This document shows positions 21,206 to 33,065 of a DNA stretch of 64,000 nucleotides, piece after piece (the stretch's first letter is position 1; each line of letters opens with the position of its first letter). The notes under the pieces are model-generated. The model had not been told where the DNA came from. It worked only from the letters and a program-made list of their open reading frames with translations, and searched no databases. The translations under genes and the position numbers were made by a program. Location of the stretch: positions 51,945,337 through 52,009,336 of the forward strand of contig JAKSZU010000002.1 of the NCBI GenBank assembly GCA_026018925.1. The letters run 5' to 3'. The stretch comes from Tupaia tana (Eukaryota; Chordata; Mammalia; Scandentia; Tupaiidae).

Positions 21206-22929
21206 AAGATGACTGATAACATATAATGACCACCACTTGCTAACCTGGAGCCTGAGCATCACCTCAGAACAAGGTCATGTATTCATTCCCACCATGCCCT
21301 AGTGAGGAAAGGGAGAAGCCTTCCTAGTTCAGCTTGGCAGTATAGATTTTCATTTTTCAAATCAGAATGAACCTTGAAACAGTAGATCATACATTGAAAT
21401 TTTAGCAAATAATGACCAGATCCTATGAAATACAATTTTGTTGTCATATCTTGGAACAAAGCAGTCACATTAAAATAACAGTGTGAACCTCCTAGGGATG
21501 TGACATTTGTGACCAGGGTGGAGGACATATTTTCTTAAAGCCACCTCGTATAAATCTAGCACCACTACGAAAGAAGCCATGTCTCATTTTGTCAAACCTG
21601 GAGATTCTTTGGTCTTGGTTGGACTTTCCCAGCGTACCCACTGCCTACCATGTTGTGGGAAAGGTTGGACATGGCTATTGCACACACGGCTCTGGCATGA
21701 AAAAGATCATTCTTTTGTCATGAGGCAAAATTCATATGACTGTTCTGTCCTCAGAAGAGTTTAATTTTAAGCTTGGATTTTGTGGATCCGAATTGGAATT
21801 ATTTCTGTGAAGTTCATTTCTCCATAGAAAAGTGACTCCTCTTAGAATTCAAATAGACTTCATTCTTCACTTACGTGTGAATAAATTATTTGCCACTTGA
21901 AAATGAGATTCCAACTTTAGTTCAGTTGAAAATCATCTTGTATTTTATTATGTTTCACAGTAAAGCTTCTTTTCCCCAACTCATTTTTTTTTTTCTTCCT
22001 AGAATTTACTGATGCTGAGTCAGAAGTGTTTTCTCTTTTTGGAATATAATTTGCCTCACAGTTGTCCTCACCCGTGCCTTTGGGATTGGCTGGTCAGAAT
22101 GAAATTGCTTAGAGTGGCCAGAGAAGGCGGATGTTCTAAATGTCCTAAACCTGCTTTTTCTTTAAATCACGTTTTGCTCTTTTAAAATCAGTTTAAAGAT
22201 ACATTCTCTTTTTCTGTCTTACCCTCTAGCATTTTTTTGTTTGTTCTGTTGAGATAAGTACCACTTCTAGAATTTTCCCAGCCTGACAAACAGTTGAGCT
22301 AACTGATGATCGTTATGGTAAAATGAATCTTTATTGAAGGCAGATGGATCTATTTTACTCATTTATTAACACTGATTATCCTCGGTTTGTAAGAGGTGAT
22401 GCATTATTTTGGCAACCACACCTATTCTGCCGTTCTCCTAGCGTAGGTCAGGTCTCTATGTGCACATGGACAGCTTTCTTCAATAGGCTCTTGAGTCTCC
22501 TTTTCCATTTCAGAAGCTGGAGGGGCATTTATTAAAGAACATTATGCTATTATTTGACTCTTGCTACCCACACACAAAATATTTCTGTGGGTTTATTTCT
22601 TCAGTACATTCACTTGAGTGGACTCCAAGTAATTGCCATTCAACTGGTAAATAAAAATTGTAGTCTGAATTGTTCCTCAGTGGTTGAAGAAACCTTTTTT
22701 TTTTTTTCTTTTCTGCACAAAGAAAGTGACAAAACGAAACCACTTGCCATAGTTTATATAGAGAGAAGGACTGGGGAGTGGGATTTGCTGAGTAAGACAG
22801 CAGCCAGATACTGGGCAAAGGCAAGGGGCCATGGCGTGGGTAATCGGGGAGACCAGCCACAAGCACTTTTGCCACAAAGCTAAATGCAGAGGCTGGAAAG
22901 ACCCTCCGTCTGCATTTTTTTTACTCCTT
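21206..22929. other. Unassigned, largely repeat-free
   Basis: About 1.7 kb without a lineage SINE or a repeat I can name. I see no exon with supported splice sites. Confidence 0.4.
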
Positions 22930-22946
22930 AAGGAGCACATAATTTT

Positions 22947-23125
22947 TTTTTTTTAGAATTATTTTATTTTAACTTTATTTATTATTATTATCATTATTAT
23001 TTTCCAGTTTGATCAGAGAGAGACAGAGAGGAAGTGAGAAAGCAAGCCACCAGGTCCGAGACTTGAACCGTGGTCGGCCATGTGGGAGTCCAGCACCTTT
23101 AACCACCGTGCCACTTGCCGGCCCC
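22947..23125 (-). mobile_element. SINE-C copy, young, exact 17-bp duplication
   Basis: aaggagcacataatttt at 22930-22946 and 23126-23142. The body runs from ttgatcagagagagacag to ccacttgccggcccc (reverse of the head). It landed beside the older SINE-A that follows. Confidence 0.95.
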
Positions 23126-23142
23126 AAGGAGCACATAATTTT

Positions 23143-23430
23143 GGAGCCAGCAAGTAACATAGTGGTTAAGGTATTAGACTCCTACATGGCTGACCGCAGT
23201 TCAGATCCCAAGTCTGGCAGCTTGAAACCCATGCCGGGCCCATGTGTGTACGTGCCCAATATTCCAGGAGGAGGATGGAGGAGAAGGGATGTGGTGGCAT
23301 GGCTAATTCCCCCTGGGGAATGATTTCTCACTTTCCTTCTCACTGTCTTTCACTGTCTCTCTGGCAAGCGCACACAGCCTATGGTAAATACCTTAAAAAA
23401 ACCCAAACAAACAAACAAACAAAATCCCAC
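23143..23430 (+). mobile_element. SINE-A copy with (AAAC)n tail
   Basis: Starts ggagccagcaagtaacata, B box decayed, palindrome nearly intact (ccccctggggaatg). The tail is (CAAA)n. Its flanks cacataatttt and cacataattcc suggest it used nearly the same site as the SINE-C on its left and came first. Confidence 0.85.
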
Positions 23431-23462
23431 ATAATTCCAGCATTCCCCTGGCACTATCTTTT

Positions 23463-23721
23463 TTTTTTCTTGGAGAGGTTTTTACTATAGGGCGCCTGCG
23501 CTCGCCAGACAGACAGAGAGAGACAGAGAGATAGAGAGCGAGAAATCACCCCCCAGGGGGGATGGCCACGCCGCAATCCCTTCTCCTCCATTCTCCTCTC
23601 GGGATCTTGGGCACGCACGCACACGCACCCGGCGTGAGTTTAAGCCACTGGGTCCAGGACTTGAACCACGGTCGACTATGTGAGAGTCCAGCAACATAGC
23701 CATTACGCTAACTGCTGGTCC
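23463..23721 (-). mobile_element. SINE-A copy, young
   Basis: cccctggcactatctt at 23445-23460 recurs at 23722-23737. CpGs mostly kept. Its poly(T) is short. Confidence 0.95.
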
Positions 23722-23782
23722 CCCCTGGCACTATCTTTTAAAATGAGAATTGTAATTCAAAAATAAAGTTCCCAAGTTCCCT

Positions 23783-23785
<3 letters not shown>

Positions 23786-23836
<51 letters not shown>

Positions 23837-24076
23837 CCATGGGACATGTGCACTCACTGGAAAGAGATGGAGAAAGAGGGAAAGTGAGAAATTACCTCCC
23901 CACCCCCAGGGAGATGGCTACTCCACAATTCCCCCCTCCTCTATTCCCCACTCAGGATTTTGGACACGTGCACACACGCACCTGGCATGTTTTTCAAGCC
24001 ACCGTATTCAGGACTCAAACCACAGAGTCAGCCATGGGATCCAGCCACCTTAACCGCCTTGCCACCAACTGGCCCC
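23786..24076 (-). mobile_element. SINE-A copy, older, with 43-bp poly(T)
   Basis: Flanked by aagttcccttc (23775-23785 and 24077-24087). The poly(T) is unusually long for a copy whose CpGs have decayed, so the tail probably re-expanded. Confidence 0.85.
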
Positions 24077-24519
24077 AAAGTTCCCTTCTAATGTCCCTCT
24101 CCTGGCCCCTCAAGCCCCATTTATTATACTTTAGAGATGGTTGAGCTGGTGATTAAATTTACTGTCTGATCCCAAGACAGAATGTATAACACAGACTCAT
24201 CCCAAAGATCCTGCACTCGGGAAAGAATGACAGCACAGCACCTCCTGATGCTGCAATGGCTGAGTGATTTCCTTTGGGAAGGAGGGGCATGCTTAATGTG
24301 GGCACCTTTCGCTTATATTAGAGAAAGACATTTCTGGAAATGAGTGAGGAAGCGTGTGCTGGGCAGCTAAGGGTTCAGGTGTCCACCTGCTGCCTTGTCT
24401 AGCACATCCCTGCTGAGGGAGTGTCCCTCCTCCACAACATCCACCGTGTTCCCCCTCCGACCCAGTCATTAGGTCAGGGCAGGAGAGGGAAATAATATTT
24501 CCTCTTCTATCCTCCTACC

Positions 24520-24690
24520 CCCCAGTGGCTTGAAGATCACTCCAGATGCAGGTACATATGTGCCCAAAGAGCAGAGAAGAAAATAGAGAAGAAAGGATTG
24601 TAGCATAGCCATCCCTCCAGGGGGTGATTTCTCACTCTCTCCCCCTCTCTCTCTGGCGGGCACACATACCCTATAGCAAACTTTTTTAAA
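24520..24690 (+). mobile_element. SINE-A copy, 5' truncated
   Basis: Starts within the body at cagtggcttgaagatcac and ends gggcacacataccctatagc plus A tail. The tRNA-like head is missing, as expected of incomplete reverse transcription. Confidence 0.8.
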
Positions 24691-24695
24691 AAAAT

Positions 24696-26837
24696 GACTA
24701 ATCCATCACCTGTGAACAAAAATAGCATTTTTTAAAATGAAAAGTAACTTTTCCAAAACAAACAAATGAGATTTAATGAAGATTGGCATTGTTTCACATT
24801 TGTAAATCTTCTTAACATCTGGCTTAAGAGAACACAGCTGAATTCTTGGCATTTTAAGAATCTTCAGCATTCAGCCTGTTGTTTTGTTTGAAGCATGCAA
24901 AGAAAATCCATCCTTACACTGATACAAAATTGGGGAAAGGAGGAAGAAGTATTTTAATAGCCAAAAAGATAAACTTTTTGTGTATCTTTTCTTACTGCAC
25001 CAAAGTTAGCAGCATTGTGGAATGATATTAAAATCTATTGGTCTGTTTTGAACTTAGAATGAATCTTCCACCCATGTGTGATTCTGTACCACCATGCATT
25101 GATACTTTGGGAAATATTGGTTTGCTGAGTCAGGTAGATCTTCCACGAGTTGACTTGTTCATTTATCCATTGACTGATGTTCTAGAAAAGCTTTTCGGCA
25201 TGGGGAAGCTGCCAAGTTCCTAGCGCTGAATACAAGTATTCCACAATTCTGATGTTTGCTTGAAAGCTCAAATTTCACCATTGGCAACAAATACTGCCAG
25301 TTTTCCTTGTCATGCTACGCAGCCTCACTTTGTTCATTTTCAGGAAAAAAGCCTGCCAGATACCCAAGTCTGAATAACTATGGTTTGTCTGACAATTGTT
25401 CTTTTAAGTAAAAATAGTCTTCCATGGTAAAAGTAGCTAATTCAGCTCACAACTCAAACAAATGCAATATTCCTTAAGGCAATATCATACTCGAGTATGC
25501 AGCTCAAGTGCTTTGGGCGGACTTCCCATTTCATCTCATAGAATATTTTAAAAGAGTGTTCTCAAGGGTTGCGATTTAATAAAATTAACTTGCACCGCTT
25601 TATCAGGCACGATCTTGAGTGGACTGGTTGTTTACTGACAGTGTGTGGTGCTGAAGCATTCTAAACTATTAATATCGTCTAAGTGTCTTTGCCTTGATTG
25701 GTGCTACGGCTCCAGCAGCTTTTCTCTCGTTTTTACACCACTAATGCAGACATCAACACAGTGGGAAAAGCATATGTATGATATCTTACATCGTTAGGAA
25801 AATACTTTTGGCCAGCAGACTCCCTGGATGGGTTTCAGGAACTCCCATAGGTGTGTGAGCCACATTTTGAAAGCCACTAGGCTAAAGGATTACAGGCTCT
25901 GAGAGTTACTTTGTGGATAATTGGGAACCATCAAGGGCCTGGAGGATGCATCTGTGGGACACAGTCCTCTGGGTGTTCCCAGCACTTTCACGCTGTTCTG
26001 TTGCTGTGTGTTTACGAGTCTGTCTCCCGAGAAAGACCCAGCACTTTGAAAACAGACTGGGTCACACTTATCTCCATCCTCCAAGCCCCGAGCCCACCTC
26101 CCTGGCCCAATAACTGCTTAGGAGTGAGTGTGCTGAGAAGGACTTGATTCTGGAATCCCAGGGCCAGCAGTTTGAATCATCCTCTGGCTTTGAGCATTTA
26201 GAAAGACTTTTTAGCAGAAGTAGGTAGATTATAAATTATTTTAATGTGCTTTTTTTTTTTCTACTCAACTGTGAAGTTATACTGGAGAATGTAACTCTCC
26301 ACTTCCAGACAAACCAGCTATAGAGGTTTTTTCTTTCTAAGAGATACGGGTAACAATTTTGCTAATCTTGGCTCTGCCTCAGTAAAATCTAATGCCTCTG
26401 AAAAATGCGTTTGAGAAAAGATATGACACGTTGACAAATCACATGTACTTCTAAAATCCCTTTATGAATCTCTCTTCCCTGATTATGAAGTCATCTTTAA
26501 TTCAGTTCAATAAAACATGTAATTTTGTCTATCTTCAGAGAAAGAAATTCACAGGTCAGCTTGTTCACAGAAAACATTTAGTAATGAAAGTATATGACCT
26601 TTCCAGTCATCTTTGCAGGTCAATTAAGCTTGCGTAAAAATTGATTTTATCTTTTTCTCATGAAATCTTTGGGGATAGAATTAAATGTCTATAAACCTTC
26701 TGAGCATCTTCTGCATTTAAATAATAATAATAATAATAACTTCCCTGTCTATTCAGGAAATTCAAATTATTTCCTGTATTACAGACCTCTATTTTACACA
26801 CTTACTAAGGTAAGGTATTTTTGTGTGGTTTTGTTTT
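24696..26837. other. 2.1-kb block free of recognisable insertions
   Basis: No lineage SINE or LTR was found here. It contains only a (TAA)n run near 26718-26736. 25370-25800 is even in composition and keeps CpGs (ggctacggctcc-like, tttctctcg). No exon could be supported. It may contain regulatory sequence, but that is a guess. Confidence 0.35.
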
Positions 26838-26873
26838 AATTGCCAGAGGACATATTTGCTTTCCAGAGCGAGC

Positions 26874-26908
<35 letters not shown>

Positions 26909-27100
26909 GTGTAGAACGTGCTCCCCAGCGGAGCACAGGCACGCTGCAGTCCCCTTTCCTCCATTTCTCCATTCTGTTGGGATTTGGGGCATATGTGCTT
27001 ATGTGCCTGGCATGTTTTTCAAGCCATCAGGACTGAGATTCAAACCACGGTTGGACATGTTGGATCTGGCTCCCTTAACCACTAGCTAGGGGACCAGGCC
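26838..27100 (-). mobile_element. SINE-D copy
   Basis: The reverse of a SINE-D: gagcgagcgagagagag tail region, ccattctgttgggatttgg, gcctggcatgtttttcaag and ggttggacatgttggatct. It has no gcaaaaacctct tail. Confidence 0.7.
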
Positions 27101-27109
27101 TGTTTCCTG

Positions 27110-27153
27110 TTTATTTATTTATTTATTTATTTATTTATTTTATTTTATTTTTT
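27110..27153. repeat. (TTTA)n microsatellite
   Basis: About ten TTTA units ending in T-rich sequence, at the edge of the SINE-D copy. Confidence 0.9.
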
Positions 27154-27664
27154 TAAGTCACCTAGCTGGGGGTTGACAGTCATGGTGAGGAGATCCCTCT
27201 AGATTTGGTATCAGAACTGACTGTGAATGGAAATGCCCTGGCATTCACAATTACTCCCAGGAACTAGGACCAACCCAGGGTTATATGAAAACCACTTTTT
27301 CTTTAATAATGGCACTAATCTCCTTATACCCTGGGATGTGATATTATTTTTTTTTGTTTCACGGTCTAGGGCTGGGATAGGGAGCTGTTTCTGAAGTTTA
27401 CAGTTGACTTTCCACCCTGAGCGCTCTTTACCCACAGTCCAAGGATCTAATGTGGAGGTTACTCCAACTGCTGTGTATCAGTTCCAGCTGTACACTCAGG
27501 GTCTGGGGAAGTGACTCAGTGGGTCCACGAGTGTTGAACTATGGCTGGGACTTCACGTATTACTGGATCCCTGTGAGCCCTCCCTCTATCCAGGAGGCTG
27601 TGTAAACACTTTGCATCTCTACGCATCAGTGTGAACTCAGATCTGTAACTAATTATCAGGTAAT

Positions 27665-27890
27665 GCACAGCATTTAGAGTCAGAGAACTTGAGTTCAAGT
27701 CCCTGGCTCTGCACTTGGTGAAAAAGGAACTTTGAACAATGTTCAACTTCGGTCTGCTTCATTTTCTGTTTCTATTAAATGGCCTAGGCTATGACTTTTA
27801 GAATAGCAAAATCTCACTGGACTATTATGAAGATTAAATATTTTAGGTAGAGGGTTTAGAAGAATTCCTGATCTATAGCAAGTACTTTTA
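27665..27890 (+). mobile_element. MIR, sense
   Basis: cagcatttagagtcagag, acttgagttcaagtccctg, tctgcttcattttctg and ttatgaagattaaata follow the MIR order over more than 200 bp. Confidence 0.8.
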
Positions 27891-28200
27891 CATTATTATG
27901 AAGAAACGAAAGGCCATTTGAGATTGGGAATACTTTGCCGAAAGTTTGATAAGTCTATTTTAGCACCGAATTCTGCTCTGGTTTGGAGTAAAAATCTAGA
28001 AGCAGCACAGTTGGGAGATGGGGAGAGCCAAGGAGAGCTGGTGATCTCAAGAAAGGTTTTGACCACAGTCCTAACAAGCAAGATGGCTGAGAGGAAGTTT
28101 GCAATGAGGCGGGGTCCTGACTTGTACACATGCCCTCGGGTGTCAGGGAACTCATGGTGATTCCGAGTACCCTCAGGTATCAATGCACCCCATGCCTGGG

Positions 28201-28205
<5 letters not shown>

Positions 28206-28266
<61 letters not shown>
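28206..28266. repeat. (TA)n microsatellite, about 30 units
   Basis: Uninterrupted alternating TA, able to form a cruciform; likely length-variable. Confidence 0.95.
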
Positions 28267-28270
<4 letters not shown>

Positions 28271-28491
28271 CAGGGCCTGGAATGGTTCTTTCAACTATGC
28301 AAGGAATCCAAACCCCTTGTCAGACTATAAATTATTTTTCTATAAGAAGGGTACAGAGCTAAGGATGGGATTTGGAAACATTCCATGGGTTCAGGAGGGC
28401 AGCCTAAATTGGATGGGATGGCATCCTGATTTTGTGAAGAGGACATGGTCAGATGGCTTTCTCCCTCTGCAGATAGCAAAGTGGAGGATTT

Positions 28492-28765
28492 CTTTTTTTT
28501 TTTTTTTTTAATAGAGAGATTTTTTGCTATAGGGCACATGTGCTCACTGGAGAGACAGAGAGACAGAAAGCAAGAAATCACTCCCCAGGGAGAATGGCCA
28601 CACTGCAATCCCTTCTCCTCCATTTTCCTCTCGGGATTTTGGGTATGCATGCACGCACACGCATGTGCACCTAGCATGTTTGAAGCCACAAGGCCTGGGA
28701 CTCAAACCACAGTCAACTACATGGGGGTCCAGTGATATAACCATTATGCCATCTGCTGGTCCCCA
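28492..28765 (-). mobile_element. SINE-A copy
   Basis: Duplicated gtggaggattt at 28481-28491 and 28767-28777. The palindrome is reduced to ccccagggag and CpGs have decayed: mid-age. Confidence 0.9.
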
Positions 28766-28779
28766 GGTGGAGGATTTTT

Positions 28780-30060
28780 ATTTACCACTATTCCAGAGTG
28801 GCAAGTCCTCATTAAAGACATCATTAGGGAAAGGCTTCATGTGGGGAAGATAACTTGGGGTCATGGAGTGCATGAGAGGGAGGCCTGGTGGGGAAGATGA
28901 CAGGGAGAGCACCATGGCAAGAGAAGTGTCCTTGGGAGTAAGTGGTAGACAGAGAGAGATGTCTGAGAAGGATGGTCAAGAACTACATCTGAAATGGAAT
29001 TTGACTAGCTTCTTTTTTTTTTTTTTTGATTAGCATTTAAAGGTGTATGTGTTTGTTTTCTTTAATGTAAATATAGATGTATGCTTATGTATTTGGAGGG
29101 GGTGTCTGGACTGCTGGGGTTTTTAACACGTTACCATACTGAGACTGGTCCTAGAGGTACCCTAGTTGTATCTGGGTTATACTCATATCCCCCAAAGGCA
29201 GTGATAATGGCTGATTATGCCAGTGGAGCCAAGGAGTAGGGGTTAATTCCAGAACTCTAAGAACTCCAGAACTATGGGGGAAATCCCCAGGACACCTGAA
29301 GGACTGCAGTCCTCGCAGTGCCAATGGGCAGAACCTTCCCTGCCTCTCCTCACCCAGACTACACAGTTGATGCCACCCTTCTTGTTCACAGCACTGTGAC
29401 ACCTACCTCTCTGACCTGAGCAATCAGACCCTGTGCCCCTGATGCAGAAGCTTCCAGAAGCACAGGGGAGCATCACCCTGGCGGCCAGATAAAGCAGTCC
29501 ATGCAAAGTGACCCTGAGACTTTCCGTCAGCTGAAGCGTGTAGATTGGGCAGGGCAAGCGGTTTTCTACTCTTCAGGACACAGCCCACCGCTTGGGCACT
29601 CTCCACTTAAGTGGCTCCTCTGAGAATTAGGAAGAGGTGAATGGGTATGACCTCAGCAAACATGTCAGGATTCCAACGCCTGGGGATGCCACATGCACAG
29701 GCATAAAGGGGACTTGTTTTTGCTGTGGGCAGAGGCAGAACAACCTAGTAACTGAGTAATTAGGGGGAAGCCAGCAGTACCAGTGAAGTTCCTTATAATA
29801 CCAAGCTGGGCTCGGAGTCCCATGTGCCAGTGAGGAGAGCAGGAATAACATACCAGGGGATGCTTCGCTTGTCACTCCTGCAAGATCATCTCATTTCTAC
29901 TTTAGAAAATCCTTCTGGTAAGGTGGCTGATAAGCTGATCCAGTGTCCAGAAAAACCTCATATGTGAAAATCCTTAGGTCATTTTAAAATGTTTGCATCT
30001 ATTTCATTTTTCATATTTACACTTTGTGTATTTAGAGTGCCGTGGATTTATAAGAAGCAT
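28780..30060. other. Unassigned; poly(T) at 29014-29028
   Basis: 29150-29640 is GC-richer with an open minus-strand frame of 104 codons (29243-29557), which I cannot relate to a family. No exon boundaries are convincing. Confidence 0.35.
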
Positions 30061-30064
30061 ATCC

Positions 30065-30310
30065 AGGGGTCAGGACAGTGGCACAGCAGTAAAATGCAAT
30101 TTTCTGAGAACTTGGCTCACTGGGAAGGATTCGAGGTCATATCCAGAGACCTCTCTGAGTACACCAGCATGTTTGTGCCCATGATCTGGAACTGACAGGA
30201 GCTGGGGGTGGATCACAGCATGAAAACTCTGTGGGCGGTAGTATCTCTCTGTCTCTGTCTTTCTCTGCTTCTCTCATTCATGGAAGAAATAAACTTTAGA
30301 AAATAAATAT
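30065..30310 (+). mobile_element. SINE-B copy
   Basis: Starts ggtcaggacagtggcacag; centre tgcccatgatctggaactg; ends ctctctgtctctgtc and gaagaaataaacttta, the family tail. Confidence 0.8.
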
Positions 30311-30345
30311 AAAAATATATATGGATATGTTTTTGTATTGTTTTG

Positions 30346-30541
30346 TTTTCTTTTGTTTTAAAAATGGGATCTTGCTCTGTGGCAATCTCTTGCCTGAGTT
30401 TTCCAAGTAGGTGGGCTACAGGCACACGCCACCATGCTCAACTTTCTTTTCTTGGGGTGACAGGGTAGGCTTGGAGTCCCATGTGGCCTCAGCCTGTGGA
30501 AGCAGCATTTCACCCATGTGTGCCACCAAAGCTGGATCAAA
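30346..30541 (-). mobile_element. Composite tRNA-like + 7SL-like SINE
   Basis: On the minus strand the first half, from gatccagctttggtggcac to aggctgaggccacatggga, aligns by eye with the SINE-B head (gtggtaat, gatgctgaggtcacatggga). The second half has gagcatggtggcgtgtgc, ctgtagcccacctacttgg and cacagagcaagatccc followed by an A-rich tail, the signature of the 7SL left end and of the Alu/B1 3' part. One copy, diverged. The known class of mixed tRNA/7SL SINEs is restricted to Euarchontoglires. Confidence 0.65.
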
Positions 30542-30974
30542 TGATATATTTTAAGCCCTCCCCCCCATTTTTTTTTTTTTTTTTTTAGCAACTGGAATCC
30601 TATTGAACTGGAGGGTCTACCTCCAGTTTGACAAATGTCTGTTGAGTACTTACTGGGTCCCAAGCATGCTGAACTGAAATCTTAAAACTCAGTCTGAGGC
30701 CAGCTCTGTACTAGGAACAGCCAGGAAATGGCTGGCACCGTCTGACAGCTGCTCATTGCTATAGGGGCACTGGAGCAGCCCGATCTGCCAGAGAGAGTCC
30801 TCAGGACTGTGAAAGACAGTGGGAGCAGGACTTTTGGTTGCCCTGGTTTCATGACCATCCCTTTTAATACGTATCAACTCCACAGGTTTTTATCAAGTCC
30901 TGATTATGAGGCGCTTGATTGGTATAAAATAATTCACAGAGGTTGGTTTCAAAGTAAACAGCACACCATTTTTT

Positions 30975-31256
30975 TTTTTGGAGAGGTTTTTTTTTTTTGT
31001 TGTTTTTTGTTTTTTGCTATAGGGCGCGTGTGCTCACCAGACACACAGAGAGAGACAGAGACAGAAAGCGAGAAATCACCCCCCGGGGGGGTGGTCACGC
31101 CGCAATCCCTTCTCCTCCATTCTCCTCTCGGGATCTTGGGCATGCACGCACATGCGCCCGGCGTGAGTTTTAAGCCACTGGGTCCGGGATGTGAACCGTG
31201 GCCGACTACGTGGGAGTCCAGCAACATAGCCATTACGCTAACTGCTGGTCCCCCCC
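30975..31256 (-). mobile_element. SINE-A copy, young
   Basis: Flanks cacaccatttttt (from 30962) and cacaccatttttt (from 31257). CpG-rich head in reverse. The poly(T) is interrupted by gagaggtttt and gttgtttttt. Confidence 0.9.
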
Positions 31257-31269
31257 CACACCATTTTTT

Positions 31270-32103
31270 CATAATGCACATTTTTCATTAACTTTTTAAG
31301 ACCATATGCAAAGAGAGAAAGGTGATAAGGAGTGGGTTCAAGTAATTATGAAAGAAAGCAAGTTCTGAGATTTGCAGGAGGAGTCTGTGAGCTGGAGACC
31401 AGGTCAGTTCCCCACCAAATCTGGAGACCTGAGAACCAGGAGAACAATGGGACAGGTACCACCCAATGACCAGTGGGTTCGAGACCCAGGAAGAGTCAGG
31501 TTTAAAAGCAGGAAAATAGCCAGTGTCCCATGTCTAAAATAATATTTAACAAACATCTGGGCCTCTTATAGCCCAGTCAAGTTGACACATAAGATTAACC
31601 ATCCCATTGTATGTTGTAAGTGCAGGCATCATGGGAGCGCATGGGAAAGCAGAGACCAGCAAGACCCTGCTGATCAGGAAAAAATAATACTTAGATTAAA
31701 CAAGGTTTTGCATGGACACATAATACAGAGGAATCTCCTCACAGATGTGCTATCAATCTTTAACTGGTATGTAGAACCCATTTAACTATTTCTGAATGTT
31801 CATACAGAGCAGCCATCTCATTGGACAGAAGATGAGCTGCGCTGGGTGGGCGGCTTAATGTGGAGCAAGTGCCATCACTTCAGGTAAGAGGTGAGAAGTG
31901 AAGCACAGTCAAGCATATCCAAGGAGAGGACCCCACATACTGGACCATAGAGAACTTGGCCCCAGAATATGTGAGAGGTAGCCCAGGCAGCAGCAGTTGT
32001 GTTCAAACAGCCAAGCCGTGCTGAAGGGCATGATGGGAACGAGACAACCACTGTGCTATATGGTGGAAGGGAAGGCTTGTGTCACAAATCTTGTTAGCCA
32101 GTG
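31270..32103. other. Unassigned unique sequence
   Basis: No exon or recognisable repeat; bounded on the right by an antisense MaLR LTR. Confidence 0.4.
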
Positions 32104-32480
32104 TTTTAGTCCTTTTTGTATTGCTGTAACAGAACACTACAGACTGGGTAATTCATAATGCACAAAAATTTATTTGGTGCATGCTTCTGGAGGCTGGGAA
32201 GTTCTAGGTCAAAGGGCTGGCAGCTGGGGGTGGGGGTGGTCTTTTGTGCTGCATCTTTGCACAGTAGAAGGCAGAAGGGCACCTGAGCATACGAAACAGA
32301 AAGAGGGCCCAAACCACCCGCTTATCAGAAGACCACTCCTATGGTAACTAATCTACTTCTACAATCATGGCATCCATCTGTTTAAAATCTAATCAGCTCT
32401 CAAAGGTCCTGTCTCTCAACACTGTTCCATTGGTAATTAAATTCCAACATGAGTTTTGGAGGGAACTTTCAACCATTTCT
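32104..32480 (-). mobile_element. MST/THE1-like MaLR LTR (fossil), antisense
   Basis: tgttttagtcctttttgtat, tggaggctgggaagttctag, gtctctcaacactgttccat and the following gaattaaattccaac-type end are in the order of antisense MST/THE1 LTRs. A solo, broken LTR. Confidence 0.75.
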
Positions 32481-32778
32481 CTGTTTTCATCTTTCAATAC
32501 CTTCGCATGCATCACCAAACATTTGGGTACTAAAAAGAATGCTCTGGTCACTAAAAAGTTGAGAATTGCTTCATTGTAGTCTAAACCACAGAGAAGCAAA
32601 GGTATCGTTTTCTTCCAATATCCATAACAAGCAATTCCATCTGAGCCCATCTTCCTTGCTTTGAGAGGATAAAAGCTCACTCCCACGAAACAATTTAGGT
32701 CAACTTTCTTTTGCCATAAATAACAAGCAGGTTCTCTTCTTATTTTTTGAAAACTTGTTTTCATTATGAGAGTCTGGA
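32481..32778. other. Unassigned unique sequence
   Basis: Open in one minus-strand frame but with no recognisable protein or repeat. Confidence 0.4.
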
Positions 32779-33042
32779 GGGGCCAGGAGGTAGTGTGGTG
32801 GTTAAGGTGCTAGGCTCCCACATGGCTGACCACGGACCTAGTCCCAGACCCAGTGGCTTGAAAATCATGTCAGGTGTGTGTGCATTCATGCCCAAAATCC
32901 CAGGAGGAGAATGGAGGAGAAGGGATTATGGCATGACCATCCCCCCGGAGGACAATTTCTCACTTTTCTTTTTACTGTTTCTCTCTGGCGAGTGCATGCT
33001 CCCTATGGCCAAAAACAAACAAACAAACAAAAACAAAAAAAC
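32779..33042 (+). mobile_element. SINE-A copy with (CAAA)n tail
   Basis: ggggccaggaggtagtgtgg head; atgagagtctgg (32766-32777) and atgagaatctgg (33054-33065) form the duplication with one mismatch. Confidence 0.85.
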
Positions 33043-33065
33043 TTGGGGGAAAAATGAGAATCTGG

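Noticed and set aside
28290-28690. 132-codon minus-strand frame
   Set aside because: Mostly SINE-A read antisense through its poly(T) tail.
29150-29640. GC-richer segment as a gene or LTR element interior
   Set aside because: Frames are open on the minus strand, but I recognise neither a protein family nor LTR landmarks, so it is left unassigned.
30346-30541. Simple primate Alu
   Set aside because: Only one 7SL-like unit is present, the other half resembles the local SINE-B head, and no Alu dimers were seen in 64 kb.
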